NCBI GenBank assembly: GCA_944321455.1
Contig: CALULI010000006.1
Location: 186,001-250,000, forward strand
DNA: 64,000 bases
Source of the DNA: an uncultured Eggerthellaceae bacterium
GTDB taxonomy: Bacteria > Actinomycetota > Coriobacteriia > Coriobacteriales > Eggerthellaceae
Direction: 5' to 3'
Part shown: positions 27,063 to 35,959 of the stretch, in pieces
Layout: the number at the start of each line of letters is the position of its first letter
Numbering within the stretch: position 1 is the stretch's first letter
Notes under the pieces: model-generated
Database searches by the model: none
What the model saw: the letters and a program-made list of their open reading frames with translations, nothing else
What the model was told of the DNA's origin: nothing
Made by a program: the position numbers and the translations under genes

Positions 27063-27535
27063 ACGTAGAAATTTTTACTGACGGAGCATCTCGCGGCAAT
27101 CCTGGCCCTGGCGGCTATGGCACCATCCTGAAATACATCGACCCTCAAGGGGTCACCCATCAAAAAGAACTTTCACAGGGCTTTCGTTGCACCACCAATA
27201 ACCGCATGGAATTGCTGGCGGTTATCGTAGGCTTTGAGGCACTCAAGCGCCCCTGCACGGTTGATCTGTATTCGGATTCTAAATATGTTGTTGATGCGTT
27301 CAACCAGCACTGGGTTGATGGCTGGCTTAAGCGCAATTGGAAAAACGCTAAAAAGGAACCCGTTAAAAACATTGATCTGTGGCAGCGTCTTCTGAAGGCA
27401 AAAGAGCCCCACACGGTAACTTTTCACTGGGTAAAAGGCCATGCAGGCCACCCCGAAAACGAACGCTGCGATGAACTGGCAACAACAGCCGCCGACGGAT
27501 CACATCTGCTTGAAGATGAAGGATTTGTCCAGTAG
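27059..27535 (+). CDS. rnhA: Ribonuclease HI
   Basis: Degrades RNA in RNA-DNA hybrids. Start MNVEIFTDGASRGNPG gives 158 residues. The four acidic active-site residues are visible: Asp in FTDGASRGNPGPGG, Glu in NNRMELLAV, Asp in LYSDSKYVVDAF, and Asp in ENERCDELA; the basic handle WLKRNWKNAKKEPVKN is also present, marking the bacterial E. coli-like type. It overlaps engB by 4 bp and converges on the Usp gene, whose stop is 17 bp away. Confidence 0.96.
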   Translation: MNVEIFTDGASRGNPGPGGYGTILKYIDPQGVTHQKELSQGFRCTTNNRMELLAVIVGFEALKRPCTVDLYSDSKYVVDAFNQHWVDGWLKRNWKNAKKEPVKNIDLWQRLLKAKEPHTVTFHWVKGHAGHPENERCDELATTAADGSHLLEDEGFVQ

Positions 27536-27552
27536 ACCAGCGCGTATGCGCC

Positions 27553-27990
27553 CTACCACACCTCTTCGTCATCTGCTTTAAGCACGATAACGCCTGACTT
27601 GGTGCCACGAATAACCGCTTGGCTTACCGATCCCAGATAACCCCTGAAACCGCCCTTACCGCGGTTACCAATAACAACGAAGTCGCACTGCTCTTCTTTG
27701 CAGCACTTAATAATCATATCCGCTGGAGACGACCCTTTAAGAATTTTGACGTACGCCTCACACTCAAGAGAATCCGCAACGTCTTGCAGATAGTGGCGAA
27801 CCCTCTCAGCCTCTTCGGCAAGTGCTTGATTTAAGCCCATATCCCCAATAGCAGGAGAAGCGATGGTTAACGCATATACAAAAATGACACAGCAGCCAGG
27901 GTGTTTGTGCGCCATAGCACACGCTGTTTGAAGCGCTTTTTCTGAAGGCGCCGATCCGTCATACGCTACCAAAAGCTTCGAATACCACAT
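27553..27990 (-). CDS. Universal stress protein (UspA family)
   Basis: A 145-residue Usp, less similar to the other two in the window than they are to each other. N-terminal KLLVAYDGSAPSEKALQTA and C-terminal VVIGNRGKGGFRGYLGSVSQAVIRG match the nucleotide-binding fold, with Asn replacing the more common Ser in the GSRG loop. A stretch with two cysteines (IIKCCKEEQCDFV) precedes the loop. It is downstream of tRNA-Leu and its terminator, on the same strand. Confidence 0.92.
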   Translation of the reverse strand: MWYSKLLVAYDGSAPSEKALQTACAMAHKHPGCCVIFVYALTIASPAIGDMGLNQALAEEAERVRHYLQDVADSLECEAYVKILKGSSPADMIIKCCKEEQCDFVVIGNRGKGGFRGYLGSVSQAVIRGTKSGVIVLKADDEEVW

Positions 27991-28044
27991 AAAAATCGCC
28001 TCTTAGTTTGTAGGGGGGTGAGCCGTAACATGTGTATCGTATAC

Positions 28045-28071
28045 CAAAAAACCTCGGCGAACCGAGGTTTT
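28045..28071 (-). terminator. Terminator of tRNA-Leu
   Basis: Stem AAAACCTCGG / CCGAGGTTTT with a CGAA loop; on the minus strand it ends in a run of T, 12 bp after the tRNA. Confidence 0.9.
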
Positions 28072-28082
28072 CAAAATTCGTA

Positions 28083-28169
28083 TGGTGCGGGTGAAAGGAC
28101 TTGAACCTTCATGGAGTTGCCTCCATACGGACCTGAACCGTACGCGTCTGCCAATTCCGCCACACCCGC
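28083..28169 (-). tRNA. tRNA-Leu (anticodon CAG)
   Basis: 87 nt with encoded CCA. Acceptor GCGGGTG pairs with the 3' CACCCGC; the anticodon loop TTCAGGT gives CAG; the long variable arm TGGAGGCAACTCCA is typical of class II tRNAs, and the T loop GGTTCAAGTCC is standard. Reads CUG codons. Confidence 0.97.
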
Positions 28170-28187
28170 ATATGAAGTGCGTATGAC

Positions 28188-28216
28188 AGAATATCGTAGT
28201 TTGCGCCCATTAGCAA
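28188..28216 (-). promoter_or_regulatory. Promoter of tRNA-Leu
   Basis: On the minus strand, TTGCTA (28216-28211), a 17-bp spacer and TATTCT (28193-28188), about 19 bp before the tRNA. The rest of the gap to 28360 shows no clear element apart from the AAGGAG ribosome site of fhaA. Confidence 0.6.
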
Positions 28217-28359
28217 GAGATAAAACCGACGTTTACCTTACAAAAGCATGGCGTTTCCGTAGATTCGATTGCCTTACGTTTGTTTTGTGGCAAGATATCT
28301 AATGGATCATTAGGCATACAACTCATGATTTCTATACACATATGACAAGGAGTTTAAGG

Positions 28360-29313
28360 ATGGGATTCTTCTCTAAATTTGAGCGTCGCGTTGAAGACGG
28401 CTTCGACGGTATGGGGGATAAATTTTTTGACGCTCCTATTTCTCCTGTGCAAATAGCGAAAAAGGCTGAAAAGCAAATGCGCCGTGAAAAGATGGTTGGC
28501 GCTGGCAAAGAATATGCCCCGACGCTCTACACCGTTTTGGTAAATCCTGAAGATGATGAGCGCCTGTTTGGGTACTACCCAACGCTTGCGGGCGAAACAG
28601 AAACCTACCTGCGCGCTAAAGCAAGCGAAGAAGGCTTAGCCATGGATGGCGCGCCGCTTGTTCGCTTCATTGTTGACGACGAACTGAAGTCAGGCAAGTT
28701 TGACATTATTGCTGAAATGGTTTCGGCACCTATCATCGAACAGCTCCGTGACGAAGAAATGCAGCGCTACGGCATCATGCAACCTTCGAACCACTACGTT
28801 TCTCCTCAAAACTACGCGCCTGCCCCTCAGCCTGCTGCTCCTTACCCACAGCCAGCAGCGCCTGTGGTCAACCAAGAGCAGCCTCACTATGCAAGTTCAG
28901 GCATTGATGTTATGGCAGAAGATCCTCAAGTCTATGACCAGGGTCCCGCCGCAGCCCCTGCCCCTACACCACAAACCATGGTCTTTCCTGGCGCGGGCGC
29001 AGCACCTGCCCCTATGCAGACAGCTCCTGGAGAAGCTGAACTGGTCAACCTTAATACTGGTCAAGCTTTCCCGCTGACGGGCAACCAGATCACCATTGGT
29101 CGCGCTTTGACCAACGATATTGTTTTGGACGATCTTAACGTCAGCCGCACCCACTGCGAACTGCAGCGCAAAAACGCGCGCTTCTGGGGCGTGGCCGACC
29201 TGGGATCCACCAATGGCACGCTGGTTAATGGCAAGCACATTGCATCGGTTACCTTAAACGAAGGGGACCGCATTACCGTTGGAACCACCACGTTTCTATT
29301 CACCACCAACTAG
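28360..29313 (+). CDS. fhaA: FhaA-type protein: DUF3662 plus C-terminal FHA domain
   Basis: A 317-residue cytoplasmic protein. Start MGFFSKFERRVEDGFDG has AAGGAG 6 bp upstream. The N-terminal 125 residues match the DUF3662 domain of actinobacterial FhaA (DAPISPVQIAKKAEKQMRREK). A Pro/Ala/Gln-rich linker follows (about 140-225), then an FHA phosphothreonine-binding domain (ITIGRALTNDIVLDD, VSRTHCEL, DLGSTNGTLVNG). In mycobacteria FhaA binds phosphorylated MviN and peptidoglycan regulators; a similar role is inferred from the shared operon order. First gene of the kinase/phosphatase cluster. Confidence 0.94.
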   Translation: MGFFSKFERRVEDGFDGMGDKFFDAPISPVQIAKKAEKQMRREKMVGAGKEYAPTLYTVLVNPEDDERLFGYYPTLAGETETYLRAKASEEGLAMDGAPLVRFIVDDELKSGKFDIIAEMVSAPIIEQLRDEEMQRYGIMQPSNHYVSPQNYAPAPQPAAPYPQPAAPVVNQEQPHYASSGIDVMAEDPQVYDQGPAAAPAPTPQTMVFPGAGAAPAPMQTAPGEAELVNLNTGQAFPLTGNQITIGRALTNDIVLDDLNVSRTHCELQRKNARFWGVADLGSTNGTLVNGKHIASVTLNEGDRITVGTTTFLFTTN

Positions 29314-29362
29314 AAATGCAAGCTAGACTAGAAGCACAGCTAGACTAAGAAGCACCCCTAGA
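29314..29362. repeat. Degenerate tandem repeat in the fhaA-fhaB spacer
   Basis: AGCTAGACTAGAAGCAC and AGCTAGACTAAGAAGCAC are near-identical adjacent 17/18-bp units, flanked by CTAGAAATGC and CTAGAAACGT. The spacer is otherwise unremarkable. Confidence 0.65.
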
Positions 29363-29426
29363 AACGTAAGAGAACGTTGTATATAAACAGGCTGCACCTT
29401 GCTAGGTGCAAAAGAGAGGGATCTCT

Positions 29427-29840
29427 GTGATTGATATTATTCTGCTGATCGGTCGATTACTTTTAGTAGTACTGCTCTATCTGTTTCTCTTTGCCATTAT
29501 GAAAACAGGTATTGGGCTGGTAAAAGGTCAGCGCACGAAACAAAAAGGCTGGTCGATCGCAGTTGAAAAAGGCCCCAAGGAATTGCGCGGGGTCAACATC
29601 GACGTACACGGACCAATCATTGTTGGTCGCAGCCCTGGTGCCGATATTGTGATTGGCACCGAATACGTTTCCTCTCGCCATTGCCGCTTTGTTTTAATGG
29701 GACAAAATTTATTTGTTGAAGATTTAGGATCCGTTAATGGCACCGCCGTAAACGGTGTCTATATCACCGAACCCACCGCACTCAAAAATGGTGACAAAGT
29801 TATTGTCGGTGACGTAACAATGAGAGTCAGGTTCGCGTAA
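29427..29840 (+). CDS. fhaB: FhaB-type membrane-anchored FHA protein
   Basis: A 137-residue protein starting at GTG (VIDIILLIGRLLL); GAGAGGG lies 6 bp upstream. One N-terminal membrane helix (about 3-26) anchors a cytoplasmic FHA domain: IIVGRSPGADIVIGTEYVSSRHCRF, EDLGSVNGTAVNG. FhaB/FipA-type proteins link the Ser/Thr kinase system to division and elongation complexes in actinobacteria. Its stop overlaps the PP2C start by one base (TAATG). Confidence 0.93.
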   Translation: MIDIILLIGRLLLVVLLYLFLFAIMKTGIGLVKGQRTKQKGWSIAVEKGPKELRGVNIDVHGPIIVGRSPGADIVIGTEYVSSRHCRFVLMGQNLFVEDLGSVNGTAVNGVYITEPTALKNGDKVIVGDVTMRVRFA

Positions 29841-31033
29841 TGCCAAAAAACACTGCTCAAACGAACAACACCCCTGGAATCTCCTTCGGCAGTCGAACCG
29901 ATGTTGGTCACGTTCGTGACCATAACGAAGATAGTCTCACCGTTGTTCCTCCCCTGTTTGCTGTTGCAGACGGCATGGGTGGACACGAAGCGGGCGAAGT
30001 TGCTTCCGAACTTACCATCAAGACGCTTGAACAATTAGCTCCTGCTCACCCTGATGCTCAGGCACTTGAGCGCGCCGTAGAGGCGGCTAACCTCAACGTG
30101 CTGCAAGCACCAAGCCAGGGCATTGGACGCGAAGGCATGGGCACCACCCTTACAGCTGCCATGATTGAAGGCGAGCGTCTGTTGATTGCCCAGGTGGGTG
30201 ACTCGCGCGCCTACCTGCTTCATCAAGGCGAATTGCAGCAGCTCACGCGCGACCATTCGCTGATGATGGACCTGATTGAAGCGGGACAGATTACCCCAGA
30301 AGAAGCACGCGTTCATCCTAACCGTTCGGTTATCACGCGCGCTATTGGATCTGACCCCCATATGAAACCTGACATCTACGAGCTCAACATTAGTGCGGGA
30401 GATCGTTTGCTGCTCTGCTCTGACGGCTTGAGCACCATGCTTGAAGATGACGAAATCCAAACCATCATGCGCCATACACCAAGTCCGCAGCAATGCGCTT
30501 CTGATTTGGTGGATGCCGCACTGCAAGCAGGCGGCTATGACAATGTCACGGTCGTTGTTGTTGATATTGAAGGCTTTAAACACAACAAGGTTGTTAAAGA
30601 GCGCCGTAAATCACATGCCTTAGTTATTGGTATTGTTATTGCCTTTGTTCTTGCTTTTGTTCTGGGCATTTTCGCAGGATATCAGTACGTCAATAATTCA
30701 GCGTATCTTATCGAAGAAAACGGCACGGTCAGTGTCTATCGCGGCATTAACGACAATCTGTTTGGCATACCGCTTTCATCCCTTGAACGGACAACCGATA
30801 TTGCGGTGGATGATTTACAGCCAGGCGTTGCTAACCGCATCAAAGAAGGCATGAGTGTTGGCGGTATTGATGAAGCAAATCGCCTGATCGAATCCTACGA
30901 GCAAGATATCACCCGCCAAAACACGGAAGATCTTGCCCAGAACGCGCCAAACAGCGCTGATGCAAACGACCATGACAATGCATCGCAAGCAGATCGCAGC
31001 TCTGCAGACGAAAAACCAGCGGACGGTGATTAG
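29840..31033 (+). CDS. pstP: PP2C-type Ser/Thr phosphatase with a transmembrane segment
   Basis: A 397-residue PPM-family phosphatase that would reverse the PASTA kinase. The catalytic domain covers about 10-245, with metal-binding aspartates in VRDHNEDSL, VADGMGGHEAG, CSDGLS and YDNVTVVVVD, plus GMGTTLTAA and VGDSRAYLL. A membrane helix follows at about 260-283, then a 115-residue external tail that is acidic and Asn/Asp-rich at the end. Same architecture as mycobacterial PstP. Overlaps fhaB by one base; the rodA-pbp fusion begins 2 bp after its stop. Confidence 0.95.
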   Translation: MPKNTAQTNNTPGISFGSRTDVGHVRDHNEDSLTVVPPLFAVADGMGGHEAGEVASELTIKTLEQLAPAHPDAQALERAVEAANLNVLQAPSQGIGREGMGTTLTAAMIEGERLLIAQVGDSRAYLLHQGELQQLTRDHSLMMDLIEAGQITPEEARVHPNRSVITRAIGSDPHMKPDIYELNISAGDRLLLCSDGLSTMLEDDEIQTIMRHTPSPQQCASDLVDAALQAGGYDNVTVVVVDIEGFKHNKVVKERRKSHALVIGIVIAFVLAFVLGIFAGYQYVNNSAYLIEENGTVSVYRGINDNLFGIPLSSLERTTDIAVDDLQPGVANRIKEGMSVGGIDEANRLIESYEQDITRQNTEDLAQNAPNSADANDHDNASQADRSSADEKPADGD

Positions 31034-31035
31034 GC

Positions 31036-33795
31036 ATGACCCGTCGAAACATGGAGCTGGTGCTTCTTTGCTTAGCGGCACCAATCGTTATTGTCTTATT
31101 TGCGATGATCGCCCTGAGTGCAGGGGAAGATCTTTCGTTTAATAACCTGTTAGTTCCCTTAGGGTTGTTTGCAACCTTTATTGTTGCTCATCTTTTGGTG
31201 CGCAAGTTAGCACCTGCTGCAGACCCCGCTATTATGCCAATCTCGTTTGCCTTATCAGGCATTGGCATTGCCTTTGTTACACGCCTTGCTCCTGATCTGG
31301 CGATTCGCCAATTAGGCTGGCTCTTCTTGGGCGTTGTGCTGATGGTTTTGGTGCTGGTGTTCTTGCGCAACTTGGATAAGGTGGCATCATACAAGTACAC
31401 CCTTGCTATTTTTGGTGTGCTTTTGTTACTGTCCCCTATGCTTCCTTTTGTTGGCCAAGAAATCTATGGCAGCCGCATCTGGCTTTCCATTGGTCCTTTT
31501 TCATTCCAGCCAGGCGAAATTGCTAAGATCTTAATTGTTCTGTTCTTAGCTGCTTACCTGGCACAAAACAGAGAAATGCTTTCAGTTTTCACGCATCGCG
31601 TAGGCCCCTTCCATCTGCCTGACATGCGTGCGTTGATTCCTGTTTTGATCATGTGGGCTTTGGCTCTCTTGATCGTTGTCTTCGAACGCGACTTAGGTTC
31701 TGCACTGGTGGTATTCTTCGTGTTTATCACGATGCTCTACGTTGCAACGGGACGCAAATTCTATTTAATTGCAGGCCTTCTCTTGATTGCCATTGGTGGC
31801 ATTGGTGCGTTTTTGCTCTTCAGCCACGTACAAGTTCGTGTTAACACCTGGCTTGACCCCTTCGCCGACCCAACGGGCACGGGTTATCAGCTGGTTCAGT
31901 CAATTTATTCGCTTGCTGATGGCGGCTTATTTGGCGTTGGCATTGGCAACGGCATGGCAGAACAGATTCCTATTGTAGAGAGCGACTTTATCTTTGCAGC
32001 TATCGCCGAAGAAACAGGTCTTCTTGGTGGCGCTGCCCTGTTGCTCTTGTATCTGAGCTTCGCCATTCGTGGCTTGATCACCGCGGCACGTGCTCGCTCT
32101 GACGTGAGTTCGTTTATCGCCGTTGGTTTGACGGCAACCATCATCTTGCAGGCTTTCATCATTGTTGGTGGCGTTACCCGCGTTATTCCTCTGACGGGCT
32201 TGACGCTACCCTTCGTCAGCCAGGGTGGTTCGTCACTTTTAGCAAGCTTTATTGCGGTTGGTTTTCTCCTGCGCTGTGGCGACCAATCAACGGGCCTAAG
32301 TACTGAAATGGTTTCGGGTACGGGCGCTATTAAATCGCTCGGTGTTTTGGGACGCGTTTCCCTTGGCAAGCGCCTGACTAACACCATGATTGTCTTTTCG
32401 CTCATGTTTGCACTGTTGGTTGCTAACTTGACCCTGGTCATGATTATTCAACAGGATTATTACCAGAACATGGCAGGCAACAATCACACCTTGGCAAAAG
32501 AATCCAAGATTGAACGTGGCACCATTTCCACCTACGACAACGTGGTCTTAGCGCAAAGCGTTCTGCAAGAAGATGGAACGTATAGCCGCGTTTATCCATC
32601 GGGTGATTTGGCAAGCCATGTGGTTGGCTACGCCTCTGAAACCTACGGCACTTCGGGCATTGAAGCATCGTGCAACGACGCGCTGAAGGGTCAGAGCAAC
32701 TACGCCACCTGGATTGACGTTATCAACTCCTACACGGGTCAAGGCACCGCTGGCAATGATGTCAAACTGACCATCAATTCCACCATCCAGCAAGCTGCCC
32801 AGGATTCCTTAGAGGGCTTCTCTGGTGCCTGCGTGGTAATGGATCCTGAAACGGGTGCCATCTTGGCGCTTGCTTCTTCGCCAACCTACAACGCAGGAGA
32901 CATTGATTCCATCTTAGCAAGCGATGCTGATTCGTCGGCGCTGTTCAACCGTGCAACCCAGGCCCTCTATTCGCCTGGCTCCACGTTTAAGTCGCTCACG
33001 CTTTCAACAGCGCTTGAAAATAACATTGCTACCGAAGACACCGTTTTCGATTCGCCGGCAAAAATGGAAATTGGCAACGGCGAAGTAAGCAACTCGCAAG
33101 ACCGCGCGTACGGAGAAATTACCTTGCGTCGTGCAACTGAGGTTTCCTCCAACACCGTCTACGGTCAGCTTGGTACGCGCATTGGTCCTCAGCTCTTGGT
33201 TGAATCAGCGGAAGAGTTTGGCTTCAACAAAGAGATTGCCTTTGATTTGCCGCTGGTAACATCGCTGATGCCTGATCCTGATGAAATGACCGAATGGGAG
33301 ACGGCTTGGGCAGCAGCAGGCGAACCAGTAGGCGAACATGAAAGCCCCGCTGGACCTCAGGCAAGCGTATTGCAGATGGCTATGGTTGGTAGCGCTATCG
33401 CAAACGACGGCACCATCATGCAGCCTTACTTACTGGATAGCGTCTATAACGCTGATGGCGAATGCAGCTACACCGCTTCGCCAAGCAGCTACGCAAGTCC
33501 TATCAGCAGTTCCACCGCTAACCGCGTCAAAGACGTTTTGGAAGGCGTTGTTAATAATGGTACTGGTACAGCAGCAGCTATTAATGGCGTACAAATTGCG
33601 GGCAAAACAGGTACCGCCGAAACAGGTAAGGAACATCCTGACTCCTGGTTTATTGGCATGGGTCCTTCCGAGGATTGCAGAGTGGTCGTAGCCATTGTCC
33701 TCGAAGAAGGTTCAGGCCAAGTCAGCGGCGGTGCAGCAGCACGTGCTCAAAACGTGTTGCTAACTGCGCTGCAAGTACAAGGTGTACTAAATTAA
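31036..33795 (+). CDS. RodA/FtsW (SEDS) glycosyltransferase fused to a class B penicillin-binding protein
   Basis: One 919-residue chain carries both peptidoglycan polymerase and crosslinker. Residues 1 to about 425 are a SEDS protein with about 10 membrane helices, the catalytic Asp219 in VFERDLGSAL, and GNGMAEQIPIVESDFIFAAIAEETG. After a cytoplasmic linker (LGVLGRVSLGKRL) comes the single PBP membrane helix (about 455-478), the pedestal (ERGTISTYDNVVL), and the transpeptidase with Ser649 in SPGSTFKS, Ser704-Ser705-Asn706, and Lys857 in KTGT. All three active-site motifs are intact. In most actinobacteria rodA and pbpA are adjacent separate genes at this place in the operon. It lies between the PP2C phosphatase and the PASTA kinase. 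Confidence 0.96.
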   Translation: MTRRNMELVLLCLAAPIVIVLFAMIALSAGEDLSFNNLLVPLGLFATFIVAHLLVRKLAPAADPAIMPISFALSGIGIAFVTRLAPDLAIRQLGWLFLGVVLMVLVLVFLRNLDKVASYKYTLAIFGVLLLLSPMLPFVGQEIYGSRIWLSIGPFSFQPGEIAKILIVLFLAAYLAQNREMLSVFTHRVGPFHLPDMRALIPVLIMWALALLIVVFERDLGSALVVFFVFITMLYVATGRKFYLIAGLLLIAIGGIGAFLLFSHVQVRVNTWLDPFADPTGTGYQLVQSIYSLADGGLFGVGIGNGMAEQIPIVESDFIFAAIAEETGLLGGAALLLLYLSFAIRGLITAARARSDVSSFIAVGLTATIILQAFIIVGGVTRVIPLTGLTLPFVSQGGSSLLASFIAVGFLLRCGDQSTGLSTEMVSGTGAIKSLGVLGRVSLGKRLTNTMIVFSLMFALLVANLTLVMIIQQDYYQNMAGNNHTLAKESKIERGTISTYDNVVLAQSVLQEDGTYSRVYPSGDLASHVVGYASETYGTSGIEASCNDALKGQSNYATWIDVINSYTGQGTAGNDVKLTINSTIQQAAQDSLEGFSGACVVMDPETGAILALASSPTYNAGDIDSILASDADSSALFNRATQALYSPGSTFKSLTLSTALENNIATEDTVFDSPAKMEIGNGEVSNSQDRAYGEITLRRATEVSSNTVYGQLGTRIGPQLLVESAEEFGFNKEIAFDLPLVTSLMPDPDEMTEWETAWAAAGEPVGEHESPAGPQASVLQMAMVGSAIANDGTIMQPYLLDSVYNADGECSYTASPSSYASPISSSTANRVKDVLEGVVNNGTGTAAAINGVQIAGKTGTAETGKEHPDSWFIGMGPSEDCRVVVAIVLEEGSGQVSGGAAARAQNVLLTALQVQGVLN

Positions 33796-33840
33796 TGTTG
33801 TTACTGATTAGCAATATATTTGACAAGCGAAATAGGGTAT

Positions 33841-33871
33841 GCTTAGCAAAGACAATTATCACTTGTTAAGC
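33841..33871. other. Imperfect inverted repeat before the PASTA kinase gene
   Basis: GCTTAgCAA and TTGtTAAGC pair with one mismatch around a 13-nt loop in the spacer between the fusion gene and the kinase start. No T-run follows. Confidence 0.4.
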
Positions 33872-33895
33872 ATGGATTCCAAAAGGAGATAAAAC

Positions 33896-35668
33896 GTGGC
33901 CGGAAACATGGTTGGCAGAGTTTTAAACGACCGCTACAAAATTACCGAGCGCGTCGGCCTGGGAGGCATGGCCGAAGTCTACCGCGCGCAGGACAACGTA
34001 TTGGGGCGCATTGTAGCCGTTAAGGTTATGTTGCCGCAGTACGCAGCAGATCCTACCTTCACTCAACGCTTTCGCCAAGAAGCTGCTTCTGCAGCTAAAC
34101 TTCAGAGCCCTTACATCGTAAGCATCTACGACTGGGGTCTTGATGATGACACGTATTACATTGTCATGGAGTTCTTGCGCGGCACCGACCTGAAAACTGC
34201 CATTAAAGAACGTGGCAGCATCAATCAGCGCAAGGCTGCTGAAATTGGCTCTCAGGTAGCACAGGCATTAAGCGTTGCTCATGCTTCAAACATTATTCAT
34301 CGTGATATCAAACCGCAGAACATCATGATTCAGCCTGATGGCAACATCAAGGTAATGGACTTTGGTATTGCGCGTGCAGGTGATGCTGGCCTTTCACAGA
34401 CCTCTACGGTGCTTGGTACGGCACACTACGTTTCTCCTGAGCAAGCACAGGGTAAAGAACTTACCCCTGCAAGCGATATTTATTCGTTGGGAATTGTTCT
34501 CTACGAAGCAGTCACGGGTAGGTTGCCTTTTGATGGTACCGATGCGGTAAGCGTAGCGGTTAAGCAGGTCAATGAAATTCCTGCTCCACCAAGCAGCATC
34601 AACCCTAACATTGATCCAACCCTTGAATCCATCATCTTGAAGGCAATGGAAAAAGATCCTGCAAGGCGCTTCCAGTCTGCCTCTGAAATGCGTCATGCCT
34701 TGAATGATTGGCTTGCTGGCCGCCCTGTTAACGTGGGCGACGTTTCCAATATGCAAACCCAGGTTATGGGTGGTCCTGTTCCTGTTATTGATGGCGGCAG
34801 CACCGCAGTTCTTCCTGCTACGGCAGATCCCTCTAACAAAACGGCGAAGGGCTTCCATTCCAATGAACCTGAGCCAAAGAAGAGCAAGCGTGGCCCCATT
34901 ATTGCGGGTATTATAGCTGTTTTGGCCATCATCGCCATTGCAGCAGGCGTTTTCGCCATGAGCAATCAAGGCGAAATGACTACCGTGCCTGACGTTACCA
35001 ACCAGCCAGTTGAAACAGCACGCAAGATGCTTGAAGACGCAGGCTTTGTGGTTGGCACAGAAACACAGGTCTATAACGCTGATATTCAAGCGGGCAACGT
35101 GGTAAGCACCAACCCAACCGCTAACTCGCAAGCGCGCAAGGGCTCAACGGTTAACTTGAACGTTTCACGCGGTACTGAACAGGTCACCGTGCCTGATTTG
35201 AAGAATCAAACAAGCGATGAAGCTATGAGAACGCTGAGTAACTTAGGCCTGACAGGCCAGATTGGCGATCCTGTTTATTCGGACGAGGTTGAAAAGGACC
35301 GCGTTGCGAGCCAGGATACCGCTGCAGGTACCACGGTTAACAAGGGTGACACCATTGTTATTCACCTGTCCCAGGGACCTGAAGAAGTCAACGTCCCTAA
35401 TGTTCAGGGCATGGACTTTGAATCAGCACGTGATCGCCTTGAAAACGCTGGATTTACCGTCAGCCTTCAGTGGGTAGACAACAGCGCGGCCACTAATACG
35501 GTTATTAGGCAAAGCGTAACGGGCACTGCCGAAAAGGGCACCAACATTACGCTGACTATTTCTAACGGTCCGAAGGAAGAGCCTACGCCAGAGCCAACCG
35601 ATCCTGAGGATCCAACTGATCAGGAAGGTTCAGGCTCTGACCAAAACCAATCGGACGGTACTAACTAG
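33896..35668 (+). CDS. pknB: PknB-type Ser/Thr protein kinase with three PASTA repeats
   Basis: A 590-residue membrane kinase starting at GTG (AGGAG 7 bp upstream). The Hanks kinase domain (about 10-275) has GLGGMAEVY, catalytic Lys43, HRDIKPQN (Asp136) and DFGIARA (Asp154). A juxtamembrane linker leads to one membrane helix (about 333-356), then three external PASTA domains (TTVPDVTNQPVE, VTVPDLKNQTSD, VNVPNVQGMDFE) that bind muropeptide or lipid II, and an acidic Thr/Pro/Asp tail. It is the only kinase in the operon: the PknA partner found in mycobacteria is absent. Expected targets are the FHA proteins and the RodA-PBP chain. Confidence 0.96.
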   Translation: MAGNMVGRVLNDRYKITERVGLGGMAEVYRAQDNVLGRIVAVKVMLPQYAADPTFTQRFRQEAASAAKLQSPYIVSIYDWGLDDDTYYIVMEFLRGTDLKTAIKERGSINQRKAAEIGSQVAQALSVAHASNIIHRDIKPQNIMIQPDGNIKVMDFGIARAGDAGLSQTSTVLGTAHYVSPEQAQGKELTPASDIYSLGIVLYEAVTGRLPFDGTDAVSVAVKQVNEIPAPPSSINPNIDPTLESIILKAMEKDPARRFQSASEMRHALNDWLAGRPVNVGDVSNMQTQVMGGPVPVIDGGSTAVLPATADPSNKTAKGFHSNEPEPKKSKRGPIIAGIIAVLAIIAIAAGVFAMSNQGEMTTVPDVTNQPVETARKMLEDAGFVVGTETQVYNADIQAGNVVSTNPTANSQARKGSTVNLNVSRGTEQVTVPDLKNQTSDEAMRTLSNLGLTGQIGDPVYSDEVEKDRVASQDTAAGTTVNKGDTIVIHLSQGPEEVNVPNVQGMDFESARDRLENAGFTVSLQWVDNSAATNTVIRQSVTGTAEKGTNITLTISNGPKEEPTPEPTDPEDPTDQEGSGSDQNQSDGTN

Positions 35669-35677
35669 CACTTCCAA

Positions 35678-35712
35678 TGAGAGCTCCTAGAAAGCACTTC
35701 TAGGAGCTCTCA
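35678..35712 (+). terminator. Strong hairpin after pknB, no T-run
   Basis: 15-bp perfect stem TGAGAGCTCCTAGAA / TTCTAGGAGCTCTCA with a 5-nt loop, ten bases after the kinase stop. The following TAAAAGC is not a T-tract, so termination is uncertain; it may instead protect the mRNA 3' end. Confidence 0.5.
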
Positions 35713-35822
35713 TAAAAGCACTAACCAGAGGCACCAACGAGAAGGGTTTTGCCACTAGCGATTGGTCTGCTTCTTTGGTCGCAGGGGTGTGATACCATAG
35801 CTAAACTATGAATCACGCATAA

Positions 35823-35898
35823 GCCCCCGTAGCTCAGAGGATAGAGCGTCGGTTTCCTAAACCGTGCGTCGGTGGTTCGAGTCCACTCGGGGGCGCCA
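35823..35898 (+). tRNA. tRNA-Arg (anticodon CCT)
   Basis: 76 nt with encoded CCA. Acceptor GCCCCCG / CGGGGGC, D arm GCTCAGAGGATAGAGC, anticodon loop TTCCTAA (CCT), T arm with TTCGAGT. Reads AGG codons. Confidence 0.97.
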
Positions 35899-35908
35899 CT
35901 AAAACAAC

Positions 35909-35948
35909 AACCCACCATGCGTTGATTCCATGGTGGGTTTTATTATTG
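35909..35948 (+). terminator. Terminator after tRNA-Arg
   Basis: 11-bp stem AACCCACCATG / CATGGTGGGTT, 9-nt loop, then TTATTATT. It ends just before the ECF gene, whose ribosome site (GAAGGAG) follows directly. Confidence 0.85.
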
Positions 35949-35959
35949 AAGGAGTATCT

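Noticed and set aside
33820-33843. Promoter with a perfect TTGACA before pknB
   Set aside because: The only -10-like hexamer (TATGCT) is 12 bp away, too close; nothing suitable is found at 16-18 bp.
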